Assembly: GCF_050485565.1 (NCBI RefSeq)
Contig: NZ_JBJHBQ010000008.1
Coordinates: forward strand, 101,500-165,499
Reading direction: 5' to 3'
From: Glycocaulis sp050485565
GTDB lineage: Bacteria; Pseudomonadota; Alphaproteobacteria; Caulobacterales; Maricaulaceae
DNA: 64,000 nt
The translations under genes were made by a program, and so were the position numbers. Every line of letters starts with the position of its first letter. The first letter of the stretch is position 1. This document shows, piece by piece, positions 25,200-33,263 of the stretch. The notes under the pieces are model-generated. The model searched no databases. It was not told where the DNA came from and was given only the letters and a program-made list of their open reading frames with translations.

Positions 25200-26441
25200 C
25201 TACGCCAGAGGCGCAACGACTGCGAGATGAGCGTTGATGCTGTCCCTCACACGCTGGCTGAGCGGCAGATGTGCGCTCTCTTTTGTCCAGACCTCGCGGA
25301 AGCGCGCCGCTGTCTCCTTCGCGGCGTCCAGCACCAGCTTTTCGGGCAGTTCTGCTTTTGCCGCCAGATGCGCCAGTTCGTCTGCATCAAATCCAGCAAA
25401 CCGGCTGGTACGGCTGAATTTGAGAGCAAAGTTTTCATCGCGGATATACGCAATCGTCGAGACGAAATCATAGGCCGGTGCGAGCGATGCTGTCTTCTGA
25501 TCACGATAGATCAGGGACCAGTTCTTCACGTGCATGTCGGCATTTCCGATCAGTACGTTGAAGGTCAGGCGGCGGATAAACTCGGCCACGTCCTTGTTGC
25601 CAGCCTCGATGCCGATGATCTGGGCGATACGGCGCAGCGAAGCGGTTTTGTATTTGTCTTCCGGGTATAGGCCGAAAACCTGCGCAAAATCCTCGATATG
25701 GACACGCGATCCGTCAGCGGCGCGGTCAAACCGTTCGATGGCAAAGGCTTTGCGCCTGAAGAAATCAGCGCCCAGGCCGATGCCCTCGGGCAGGTCTTCA
25801 ATATCACCGATATCAACCAGCCGGACCGGCGGCACGTCGATCCCCACCATCGCGGCAAGGCTCATCATCGAAAACTCGTTTTCCGGCACGTCCTCGAACT
25901 CGCGGGAGGGCAGCTTGATGATCCAGTTGCCGCCCTGACCAGCGGCCGGGATGGTGAGACCGCCGCGGGCTTCCAGCAGCGCCGAGAATTTGAGCTGAAC
26001 GCCGGCCAGCGAAAACCGCAATGGTCCGTTCGCCGGCCTGCCTCGCGCCTCCTCATAGGCGTCATCGCCGTCAAGCAGCTCACCGCCTGCCGGCACGATG
26101 GTGACGGCGCCGGGAAGGTCCATGCCCAGCGCCCTGAGCAGCGGAAACTCACGTACCGGATTTACCCGCGCGCGCTCCGCCAGATAGGCGCGCATATGCC
26201 CTTCGGGCAGGAGGTTGGAAAAGAATGGCAGGGCGCGTGTCTGCGTCGGCGCAAAATCGCTGAACACACCGCCGAATGTATCCTTGAAGCCAAGGCTCAG
26301 CGTCGGCCGGTTTTCATCTCCGATATAGCTTTCGGTGAAGGCAAAGAGCATCCGGTCGCCGCCCAGATGGGTCAGCGTGCCGATCTCGCGCTCATAAAGC
26401 CGGACGCTCAATATGGACGGGAAAGCGCCTGACCTAGCCAT
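25200..26441 (-). CDS. hipA: HipA-type serine/threonine kinase toxin
   Basis: 413 residues from the ATG at 26441. HipA toxins phosphorylate aminoacyl-tRNA synthetases and cause dormancy. Seen here: N-terminal HipA domain with FSNLLPEGHMRAYLAERARV, LPGAVTIVP, the substrate/activation segment LAGVQLKFSALLEA, nucleotide-binding GGNWIIKLPS, catalytic NADMHVKNWSLIY and the metal-binding APAYDF. All key residues look intact. The start overlaps the hipB stop by eight bases (ATGGCTAG). The long upstream frame to 26600 runs through hipB and is rejected. The pair sits inside the otherwise conserved ybgC-tolQ boundary. Confidence 0.93.
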   Translation of the reverse strand: MARSGAFPSILSVRLYEREIGTLTHLGGDRMLFAFTESYIGDENRPTLSLGFKDTFGGVFSDFAPTQTRALPFFSNLLPEGHMRAYLAERARVNPVREFPLLRALGMDLPGAVTIVPAGGELLDGDDAYEEARGRPANGPLRFSLAGVQLKFSALLEARGGLTIPAAGQGGNWIIKLPSREFEDVPENEFSMMSLAAMVGIDVPPVRLVDIGDIEDLPEGIGLGADFFRRKAFAIERFDRAADGSRVHIEDFAQVFGLYPEDKYKTASLRRIAQIIGIEAGNKDVAEFIRRLTFNVLIGNADMHVKNWSLIYRDQKTASLAPAYDFVSTIAYIRDENFALKFSRTSRFAGFDADELAHLAAKAELPEKLVLDAAKETAARFREVWTKESAHLPLSQRVRDSINAHLAVVAPLA

Positions 26442-26754
26442 CGTCTCGCTCGTCCAGCTGGTATTGCGAGCGTGAGACGGCTCCAGCGCCGGTGTGGGCG
26501 GCCTCGTTCCGGCGGGAGCGGAGAATCGCCTGCACGGCAGGAAGAGCCGGTCTCGGCACCAGCTCCAGCTCAATTTCCAGGGCGCGCGCGATCTCGACAA
26601 GGCTTGAAAGCCGGATATCGACCGCTCCGCTCTCGATCTTCGAGATATGGCTTTGCGGCACGCCTGTCAGTTGAGCCAGAGCCCGCTGGCTAAGACCCTT
26701 TTCCTCGCGCGCCTGCTTCAGGCGGCTAGCGATTTTCTCCAGAAGATACGACAT
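26434..26754 (-). CDS. hipB: HipB-type antitoxin, XRE-family repressor
   Basis: 106 residues from ATG 26754 (alternative ATG 26784 adds ten). A Cro/C1-type helix-turn-helix covers about 8-62: LKQAREEKGLSQRALAQLTGVPQSHISKIESG. The C-terminal tail is variable. It neutralises HipA and represses its own promoter in known systems. The ribosome binding site is weak, which fits tight control. AT-rich DNA with repeated GCATATC words lies immediately upstream. Confidence 0.92.
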   Translation of the reverse strand: MSYLLEKIASRLKQAREEKGLSQRALAQLTGVPQSHISKIESGAVDIRLSSLVEIARALEIELELVPRPALPAVQAILRSRRNEAAHTGAGAVSRSQYQLDERDDG

Positions 26755-26760
26755 TTGATC

Positions 26761-26880
26761 TGCTTTCGCATATCGATATATCAATATGATTTATCAAAGC
26801 ATATCACATAGCGGGCCTCAGCCCCAAGAGCTATATATTTTTATATATCAAGAGGCGTTAATTATATGCTTTAGCATATC
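26761..26880. promoter_or_regulatory. Candidate HipB operators in AT-rich hipB-ybgC spacer
   Basis: The 7-mer GCATATC occurs three times, at 26768-26774, 26799-26805 and 26874-26880. Each is preceded by a purine/TTT context, giving TGCTTTCGCATATC, CAAAGCATATC and TGCTTTAGCATATC. The last is a perfect 7-2-7 palindrome (ATATGCTTTAGCATAT, 26864-26879). A separate palindrome ATATCGATAT is at 26770-26779. The first copy ends seven bases from the hipB ATG. This is the arrangement expected of autoregulatory operators. Confidence 0.55.
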
Positions 26881-26884
26881 AGCG

Positions 26885-27322
26885 CTATTCCGCCACCCGC
26901 GCCAAAGCATCCTTCAGACCCGCAGGCAAGCGCTTGGGGCGGCCATCCATATCGATGCAGACCGCTTCCACTTCGGCGCTGGCGAGTAAAACCCCGTCGC
27001 GGGTAATCGCCTGCTCGATCTGCATGCGCACGCCGGAGAGGCTGGCAAAGCGGGTCTCGACCATCAACGCGTCATCAATGCGGGCGGGCGCGTGGTACTC
27101 CACCGTCACTTTCCGCACCGCAAAACCCAGCGGCGGATCGGCTTTGAGCAGCTCTGTATGGCTGAGGCCTGCCGTGCGAAGCGCGTCGGTGCGCCCGCGC
27201 TCGAAGAATTTGAGATAGTTCGCGTAATAGACAATGCCGGTAAAATCGGTGTCCTCGTAATAGACCCGCACGGGCAGTAGGTGCGCCCCGCCCTGCCAGC
27301 GTCCGGCCTCCGGCGCGCTCAT
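26885..27322 (-). CDS. ybgC: Tol-Pal associated acyl-CoA thioesterase YbgC
   Basis: 145-residue hotdog-fold thioesterase. Signature VRVYYEDTDFTGIVYYANYL (about 18-37), with the catalytic Asp in DTDFTG, then FFERGRTDALR. It hydrolyses short-chain acyl-CoA or acyl-ACP in characterised homologues and is named from its position at the head of tol-pal operons. The start overlaps the ruvB stop. Here the hipBA module intervenes before tolQ. Confidence 0.93.
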   Translation of the reverse strand: MSAPEAGRWQGGAHLLPVRVYYEDTDFTGIVYYANYLKFFERGRTDALRTAGLSHTELLKADPPLGFAVRKVTVEYHAPARIDDALMVETRFASLSGVRMQIEQAITRDGVLLASAEVEAVCIDMDGRPKRLPAGLKDALARVAE

Positions 27323-28350
27323 TTATCACCTCCAAAGAGGTCCGGCGAGGAGCGTGGCGGCTCCAGCCCCATATGCGTCCAGGCGCGCGGGGCGGCGATG
27401 CGGCCCCTTGGCGTGCGCTGGATGAAGCCCTGCTGGATCAGGAAAGGCTCGACCACTTCTTCGAGCGCATCGCGCGCCTCGGCGCAGGCCGCCGCCAGCG
27501 TTTCCACGCCCGCAGGCCCGCCGGCAAAGCCTTCAATGAGAACGCGCAAGTAACGCCGGTCGAGGCTGTCGAGACCCACCTCGTCCACCTCAAGGCGTTT
27601 CAGGGCAAGGTCCGCCACTTTCGACGAAATGCTGGTCTCGCCATCGGCCTCGGCAAAGTCACGCACCCGACGCAGCAGGCGGCCTGCCACGCGCGGCGTG
27701 CCTCTGGCGCGTCTGGCAATCTCGCGTGCGCCGTCGGGCTCTATGGCTGCGCCAAGCTTTCCGGCGGCGCGGGTGACAATGCTGGTCAGTTCTTTCTCGC
27801 CATAAAATTCCAGCCGCACCGGCACACCGAAACGATCCCGCAGAGGCGTGGCCAGCAGACCTGCCCGTGTGGTCGCGCCTACGAGCGTGAAGGGCGGCAG
27901 ATCGATGCGCACCGTGCGCGCGCTCGGCCCCTCCCCGATCACGAGGTCCAGCGCGAAATCCTCCATGGCGGGGTAGAGGATTTCCTCCACCACCGGCAGC
28001 AGGCGGTGGATTTCATCGATGAAGAGCACGTCGCGTTCTTCCAGATTGGTCAGGATCGCGGCGAGATCGCCTGCACGCGCGATGACGGGGCCGGAAGTGG
28101 CGCGGAAATTCACGCCGAGCTCTCGCGCCACGATCTGCGCCAGCGTGGTCTTGCCAAGCCCCGGCGGACCGGAGAGCAGTACGTGATCGAGCGCCTCGCC
28201 CCGGCTGGCGGCAGCGCTCACGAAGACCTTGAGATTATCGATGGCGGCGCGCTGGCCGACGAACTCGTCAAAGCTCAAGGGGCGCAACGCCTTGTCGCGC
28301 CCGTCCCCCGGCGCGGGTTCGGTTGAGATGATGCGGTCTGCCTCGGTCAT
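27319..28350 (-). CDS. ruvB: Holliday junction branch migration helicase RuvB
   Basis: AAA+ motor of the RuvAB complex. 343 residues: N-terminal LRPLSFDEFVGQRAAIDNLK, Walker A GPPGLGKTT, Walker B LFIDEIHRL, sensor GATTRAGLL, arginine-finger region LRDRFGVPVRLEFY, and the C-terminal winged helix with FIQRTPRGRIAAPRAW. Coupled to ybgC by stop/start overlap, and separated from ruvA by a 142-base gap containing palindromic repeats. Confidence 0.98.
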   Translation of the reverse strand: MTEADRIISTEPAPGDGRDKALRPLSFDEFVGQRAAIDNLKVFVSAAASRGEALDHVLLSGPPGLGKTTLAQIVARELGVNFRATSGPVIARAGDLAAILTNLEERDVLFIDEIHRLLPVVEEILYPAMEDFALDLVIGEGPSARTVRIDLPPFTLVGATTRAGLLATPLRDRFGVPVRLEFYGEKELTSIVTRAAGKLGAAIEPDGAREIARRARGTPRVAGRLLRRVRDFAEADGETSISSKVADLALKRLEVDEVGLDSLDRRYLRVLIEGFAGGPAGVETLAAACAEARDALEEVVEPFLIQQGFIQRTPRGRIAAPRAWTHMGLEPPRSSPDLFGGDK

Positions 28351-28365
28351 CGCATCCCTCTCTTT

Positions 28366-28473
28366 CCTCCCCCGTTCACGGGGGAGGTGTCAGCGTAGCT
28401 GACGGAGGGGGGAGCTTTCTTGAACAATCCCCCCCTCGGCCTTTCAGGCCACTCCCCCCGTAAACGGGGGGAG
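28366..28473. repeat. Composite palindromic repeat between ruvB and ruvA
   Basis: A run of four hairpins in 108 bases: CCTCCCCCGTTCACGGGGGAGG (28366-28387), GTCAGCGTAGCTGAC (28389-28403), GGCCTTTCAGGCC (28438-28450), and CTCCCCCCGTAAACGGGGGGAG (28452-28473). The centre (GGAGGGGGGA...TCCCCCCCTC, 28404-28437) also pairs. This looks like a REP/BIME-type intergenic repeat. It would lie in the ruvA-ruvB transcript and may affect its stability or termination. Confidence 0.75.
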
Positions 28474-28492
28474 AAAAAGCATGCGACGCCCC

Positions 28493-29152
28493 TCACCGTG
28501 CCAGCTCCTTCAGGGCCGCACGGATCAGCAGGGTCTCGCCCGCAGCCGGGTTGGCGGTGATGGCGAGCGCGACCGCGTGGCGCGCCTCGCTCTCGCCATA
28601 GCCCAGATTGGTGAGCGCGCTGATCGCTACTTCGCGGGCGTCATCATTGCCATCGTCAGGCACAGCTACGGGCGCAGAAACCGCCGCCGGAGCCTCGCCA
28701 TCGGAGAGGGCCTCTACAAGGCTCTCAGAGCCCTTCTGGGAGCGCCGGCGCGCGGGCGGGGCCTTCCCCTTCAATTCGACCGCAATGCGCTCAGCGAGCT
28801 TCCGGCCCACCCCCTTGGCGCGTTCAAAAGCGGACGCATCGCCCAGCGCCGCCGCCGTCTCGATGCCAGAGGCAGAAACCGCGTCCAGCAGCGCCAGTGC
28901 GTGCTTGGCACCGACGCCCTGCACGCCCTGCAGGCGGACGAACCAGGCACGTTCCGCTTCGGTCAGGAAGCCGAACAGCCGGAATGCGTCCTCGCGCACA
29001 TAGGTCTCGATATGCAGGGTGATGCCGGTGCCGATCTCCAGGCGCGAGCGCGCGCGGCTGCCAAGCGAGACGAGATAGCCGACCCCGCCCACATCGATGA
29101 CGGCGTCCTCATCGCCCAGCGCGATCACAATCCCGTTCAGCATGCCGATCAT
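28493..29152 (-). CDS. ruvA: Holliday junction branch migration protein RuvA
   Basis: RuvA binds four-way junctions and recruits RuvB. 219 residues, with N-terminal OB domain (MIGMLNGIVIALGDEDAVID), FVRLQGVQGVGAKHALALLD and VGRKLAERIAVELKGK helix-hairpin-helix motifs, a variable linker, and C-terminal RuvB-binding domain AISALTNLGYGESEARHAV. The start overlaps the ruvC stop. Normal length. Confidence 0.97.
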   Translation of the reverse strand: MIGMLNGIVIALGDEDAVIDVGGVGYLVSLGSRARSRLEIGTGITLHIETYVREDAFRLFGFLTEAERAWFVRLQGVQGVGAKHALALLDAVSASGIETAAALGDASAFERAKGVGRKLAERIAVELKGKAPPARRRSQKGSESLVEALSDGEAPAAVSAPVAVPDDGNDDAREVAISALTNLGYGESEARHAVALAITANPAAGETLLIRAALKELAR

Positions 29153-29646
29153 GCGCTCATCCTCGCTATTGAACCGCGATGATGCGCGTGACAGACGGCC
29201 ACCGCCAGCGCGTCGGCAGCGTCTGCCGTCGCGCGGCTGCCCGGCAGGATGACGGCGATCATGGCGGCCACCTGCCCCTTCTCCGCTGCGCCGGTGCCAA
29301 CGACGGACTTCTTCACCAGACGCGGCGCGTATTCGACAACGCTCAAACCCGCCCGCGCGGCAGGCAGGATCGCCGCGGCGCGCGCCTGACCCAGCTTGAG
29401 GGCCGTGCCTGCGTTCGCGCTGACGAACTGGTCTTCTACCGCCGCCTCATGGGGGGCGTACTGCGTTACCAGCGCTTCGACAGCGGCAAAGATCGCTTCC
29501 AGACGCTGCGGCAGCGGTGCTTTCACCGGCGCGCGGATCGTGCCGTGAGCCACCAGAGACAGGCGCGTGCCGGTCTGGTCGATCACGCCCCAGCCGGTGG
29601 CCGCAAGGCCCGGATCAATGCCAAGAATGCGAATCGTCTGGCTCAT
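29149..29646 (-). CDS. ruvC: Holliday junction resolvase RuvC
   Basis: 165-residue endonuclease. Motifs: RILGIDPGLAATGWGVID (first catalytic Asp), AAVEDQFVSANAGTALKLGQARAA (Glu), VVEYAPRLVKKSVVGTGAAEKGQV, and the C-terminal ATADAADALAVAVCHAH (Asp pair). The start at 29646 (MSQTIRILGID) is chosen; the longer frame to 29859 runs over the transketolase end. First of ruvC-ruvA-ruvB. Confidence 0.96.
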   Translation of the reverse strand: MSQTIRILGIDPGLAATGWGVIDQTGTRLSLVAHGTIRAPVKAPLPQRLEAIFAAVEALVTQYAPHEAAVEDQFVSANAGTALKLGQARAAAILPAARAGLSVVEYAPRLVKKSVVGTGAAEKGQVAAMIAVILPGSRATADAADALAVAVCHAHHRGSIARMSA

Positions 29647-29687
29647 CGGGCGAGCATACAGGATTGCCCCCGCCCTTCGAGCGTCAC

Positions 29688-31673
29688 CTAAACCCGCTTC
29701 AGCGCCTCTTCGACGACACGCTCCGCTGTAATGCCGAAATGCTCGTAGAGCTGCTCTGCAGGCGCGGACGCGCCAAAACCGGTCATGCCGACAAATCCGC
29801 CCTCGCGCCCGATGATGGCATCCCAACCCCAGCGTATGGCGGCTTCGACGGCAACGCATGGCACACCGTCCGGCAGGACAGAGGCGCGATAGGCATCATC
29901 CTGTTTGAGGAAACGCTCCACGCTCGGCGCGCTGACGACGCGGGCCTTCACGCCCTTCCGCGCCAGCATGTCACGCGCCTGCACGGCCAGTTCCACTTCG
30001 GTGCCGGTGGCGATCAGCACGATCTGCGGCGCACCGCCTTCGGCCTCGCGCAGCACATAGGCGCCGCGCGCGGAGAGGTTTTGCGAGCCATCATCCTCGC
30101 GCAAATGCGGCACGCCCTGACGCGACAGGGCAAGGATGGCCGGGCCATCATTGCGCTCCAGCGCGCAGGCCCAGCTTTCGGCTGTCTCCAGCGCGTCGCA
30201 GGGCCGCCAGGTCTCCACGCCCGGAATGGCGCGCAGGGCCGAGAGATGCTCGACCGGCTGGTGGGTCGGGCCGTCTTCGCCGAGCCCGATGGAATCGTGG
30301 GTCAGCACATAGATGACGCTCTGGTTCATCAGCGCAGACAGGCGGATCGCCGGGCGGCAATAATCGGAGAAGATCAGGAAAGTGCCGCCATAGGGCGTGA
30401 TCCCGCCATGCAGGCTCATCCCGTTCATCGCGGCGGCCATGCCGTGCTCGCGCACGCCGTAATGGATATAGCCGCCGGAGAAGTCTTCCGCCTTGATGAT
30501 GGCTTGCGAGCTGGCTTTGGTCAGGTTCGAGCCCGTAAGGTCTGCCGAACCGCCAATCAGCGCGGGATAGTCCGCCGCAATCGCTTCAAGCACCTTGCCC
30601 GAAGCAGCGCGCGTGGCGAGCTTGGGCTTTTCGGCCACGACTTTGGCGATGTGGTTTTTCAGCGCTTCCTGCGCGGCCTTTGGCACGCCGCCGGCCATGC
30701 GCGCGATGAAGGCATCGCGCACATTCGATGCCGCCAGACGGTCATTCCACGCCTTGCGGGCGGCCGCGCTGCGCGTGGCCATTTCCTGCCAGTCGGCATA
30801 GATGTTTTCCGGCACCTCGAACGGGCCGTGCTCCCAGCCGAGCGCCTTCCTCGTGCCGTCGATTTCTTCAGCGCCCAGCGGCGAGCCGTGCGAACCGGCA
30901 GTGCCAGCCTTTTTCGGTGCGCCATAGCCAATCGTGGTGCGGCAGGCGATCAGGACCGGGCGGTCGCTGGCTTTTGCGCGCGTCAGCGCCGCGTCAACCG
31001 CAGCCGGATCATGGCCATCGACGCTGAGCGTGTCCCAGCCCGCCGCTTCAAAGCGCGTCTTGTGGTCGACGGTGTCAGACAGCTCGGTCGAGCCGTCGAT
31101 GGAGATGGAATTGTCATCCCACAGCACGATGAGGCGGTTGAGTTTCAAATGACCTGCCAGCGAGATCGCTTCCTGGCTGATGCCCTCCTGCAGATCACCG
31201 TCAGAGGCGATCACCCAGGTATGGTGATCGACCAGCGCATCGCCGAAATGCGCATTGAGGATACGCTCGGCCAGCGCCATGCCGACAGCGGTGGAAATGC
31301 CCTGCCCCAGCGGGCCGGTGGTGGTTTCCACGCCGGGCGTGTGGCCGAACTCCGGGTGGCCGGGCGTTTTCGAGCCGAGCTGGCGGAAGTTTTTCAGCTC
31401 GTCCATCGTCACACCCTCCACCCCGATCAGGTGCAGGATGGAATAGATCAGCATCGAGCCATGGCCCGCCGACAGCACGAACCGGTCCCGGTCGGGCCAT
31501 TGCGGATCAGCCGGATCGAACTTGATATGCTTGCCCCAGAGCACGGCGGCCGCATCGGCCATGCCCATCGGCATGCCAGGATGGCCGGACTTGGCCTTCT
31601 CGACAGCGTCCATCGACAGGGCCCGGACCGCATTGGCCATCGGACGGATACGATCAAGATCGGGAGCGGTCAT
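29688..31673 (-). CDS. tkt: Transketolase
   Basis: Thiamine-diphosphate enzyme of the pentose phosphate/Calvin pathways transferring two-carbon units. 661 residues: KSGHPGMPMGMADAA at the N-terminus, GHGSMLIY, TGPLGQGISTAVGMA, the ThDP motif beginning ASDGDLQEGISQEA, HTIGYGAPKKAGTAGSHGSPLG region, Pyr domain REHGMAAAMNGMSLHGG, and DSIGLGEDGPTHQP. A large open frame on the opposite strand is an artefact of GC-rich codon use. It lies 39 bases from pgi, likely co-transcribed. Confidence 0.97.
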   Translation of the reverse strand: MTAPDLDRIRPMANAVRALSMDAVEKAKSGHPGMPMGMADAAAVLWGKHIKFDPADPQWPDRDRFVLSAGHGSMLIYSILHLIGVEGVTMDELKNFRQLGSKTPGHPEFGHTPGVETTTGPLGQGISTAVGMALAERILNAHFGDALVDHHTWVIASDGDLQEGISQEAISLAGHLKLNRLIVLWDDNSISIDGSTELSDTVDHKTRFEAAGWDTLSVDGHDPAAVDAALTRAKASDRPVLIACRTTIGYGAPKKAGTAGSHGSPLGAEEIDGTRKALGWEHGPFEVPENIYADWQEMATRSAAARKAWNDRLAASNVRDAFIARMAGGVPKAAQEALKNHIAKVVAEKPKLATRAASGKVLEAIAADYPALIGGSADLTGSNLTKASSQAIIKAEDFSGGYIHYGVREHGMAAAMNGMSLHGGITPYGGTFLIFSDYCRPAIRLSALMNQSVIYVLTHDSIGLGEDGPTHQPVEHLSALRAIPGVETWRPCDALETAESWACALERNDGPAILALSRQGVPHLREDDGSQNLSARGAYVLREAEGGAPQIVLIATGTEVELAVQARDMLARKGVKARVVSAPSVERFLKQDDAYRASVLPDGVPCVAVEAAIRWGWDAIIGREGGFVGMTGFGASAPAEQLYEHFGITAERVVEEALKRV

Positions 31674-31712
31674 GGGGATGGGCCTCTGGTGAGAGTCGTG
31701 GGTATGGCGGGG

Positions 31713-33263
31713 TCAAAGCCTGAATAGCCGGGCAAGGTCAAGACTGGCGGCGTCAAACCGGCTGTGATTGCCTTTCAGGAGGTCGTTTGTCAGCAGCTTG
31801 CCCAGCTCCACGCCCCACTGGTCGAACGGATTGAGGCCATAGATCAGCCCCTCGCAGAAAACTTTGTGCTCGTGAACGGCGATCAGCGCGCCGAGCCCTT
31901 CAGGGTCGAGGCGTTCGAGCATGATGATCGAGCTGGCGCGCCCGCCGGGCAGCGTCTTGTGCGCGGCCAGCGCGCCCTCGCCTTCATGGCCATCGAGCAG
32001 AGCGGCGCTCTGGGCAACGAGATTGGCCCCAAGCGCCTTGGCGCGTTCATCACCGCTGGCATAGAGCGACTGCACGGCAATGAAATCGATCGGCACCTCG
32101 TCCACGCCCTGATGGAGCCACTGGAAGAAGGAATGCTGGATGTCAGACCCCTTCCCGCCCCAGACCAGCTGCCCGCCGGAATGGGCAGACAGGGCCGAGC
32201 CATCAAGGCGCGCCGGCTTGCCAAGGCTCTCCATCTCCAGCTGTTGCAGATAGGCGGGCAGAAGCTCAAGGCGCGTCGAATAGGCCGCGACGCAGCGCGC
32301 CAGCAGGCCGCGCCCGGCCCGGTTCCACACATCGATCAGTGCCTTGGCGAGCGGCAGATTGTCCTTGGCCGGAGCGGCTGCGAAGTGCTGGTCAATCTGG
32401 CGCGCGCCATCAAGGATGCGGGCGAACACGTCCGGTCCCAGCGCGATTTCAAGGCACAGCCCGGCCGCCGACCAGAAGGAATAGCGCCCGCCCACGCCCT
32501 CCTCGAACGGGAAGATATGCTCCGGTGCAATGCCGAAGCTTTCAGCTTTGCCGGGCGCAGCGGTGGCGGCGGCCATGCGGGCATTGGCCGCCTCTTCGCC
32601 AAGGCTTGCCGCCAGCCACGCCTTGGCCGCACGCGCATTCATCAGCGTTTCGGACGTGGTGAAGGATTTTGACGTCACACACACCAGAGTGGTCGCCGGG
32701 TCCGCGCCCTCAATGGCATCCTCAAGATCTGCCGGGTCCAGATTGGACACGAAGCGCAGATCGACGCCCTCGCGGCGGAACGCCTTCATGGCGCTGTAAA
32801 CGAGGCGCGGGCCCAGATCAGACCCGCCAATGCCGATATTGATGATGCGCGTGACCGGCTTGCCGCCCGGCGCATCCGTGCCCTGACAGGCACGCGCGAA
32901 CGCCGCCGTGCGCGCCCGCGCCGCCTCGATACGCGCCGCGAGGGCGCGGTCTTTCAGCGCGGAGGCATCACGCAGCGCGGCATGCAGGGCCGGACGCCCT
33001 TCTGTAGGGTTGACGATATCGCCAGACAGCAGCGCCTTGCGCGCGGCGTCGAACCCTCGCGCCTCTGCCAGCGCGAAAAGCGCGTCCATCGCGTCCGTAT
33101 CAAGGCGCTGATGACGGGCATCGAGCGTCACAGGACCGGCCTGCCATTGCAGCGCGGTGTCACGCGCGCCGCCCGCGCGCACCAGAGCGCCCAGCGGTTC
33201 GCCTGCAAGGCGCTTCACATGCGGTGCAAGCTGGCGGGCAATATCCATCGGCGCTGCGCTCAT
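31713..33263 (-). CDS. pgi: Glucose-6-phosphate isomerase
   Basis: Interconverts glucose-6-P and fructose-6-P. 516 residues from ATG 33263, which overlaps the stop of the ArsR-methyltransferase gene. Motifs: IINIGIGGSDLGPRLVY, VTSKSFTTSETLMNARAAKAW, GGRYSFWSAAGLCLEIALG, QQLEMESLGK, and GLIYGLNPFDQWGVELGK with the catalytic Lys/Glu positions of the family. With tkt and the downstream pathway genes it forms a small sugar-phosphate cluster. Confidence 0.97.
   Translation of the reverse strand: MSAAPMDIARQLAPHVKRLAGEPLGALVRAGGARDTALQWQAGPVTLDARHQRLDTDAMDALFALAEARGFDAARKALLSGDIVNPTEGRPALHAALRDASALKDRALAARIEAARARTAAFARACQGTDAPGGKPVTRIINIGIGGSDLGPRLVYSAMKAFRREGVDLRFVSNLDPADLEDAIEGADPATTLVCVTSKSFTTSETLMNARAAKAWLAASLGEEAANARMAAATAAPGKAESFGIAPEHIFPFEEGVGGRYSFWSAAGLCLEIALGPDVFARILDGARQIDQHFAAAPAKDNLPLAKALIDVWNRAGRGLLARCVAAYSTRLELLPAYLQQLEMESLGKPARLDGSALSAHSGGQLVWGGKGSDIQHSFFQWLHQGVDEVPIDFIAVQSLYASGDERAKALGANLVAQSAALLDGHEGEGALAAHKTLPGGRASSIIMLERLDPEGLGALIAVHEHKVFCEGLIYGLNPFDQWGVELGKLLTNDLLKGNHSRFDAASLDLARLFRL

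Noticed and set aside
26442..26600. N-terminal extension of HipA into the hipB coding region
   Set aside because: The extra residues are hipB sequence in another frame; the ATG overlapping the hipB stop is the usual arrangement for these pairs.
29517..31727. 736-codon open frame on the plus strand opposite tkt and ruvC
   Set aside because: It is the antisense shadow of transketolase in GC-rich DNA. Its translation is Arg/His/Gln/Gly-rich with no domain, whereas the minus strand has all transketolase motifs.
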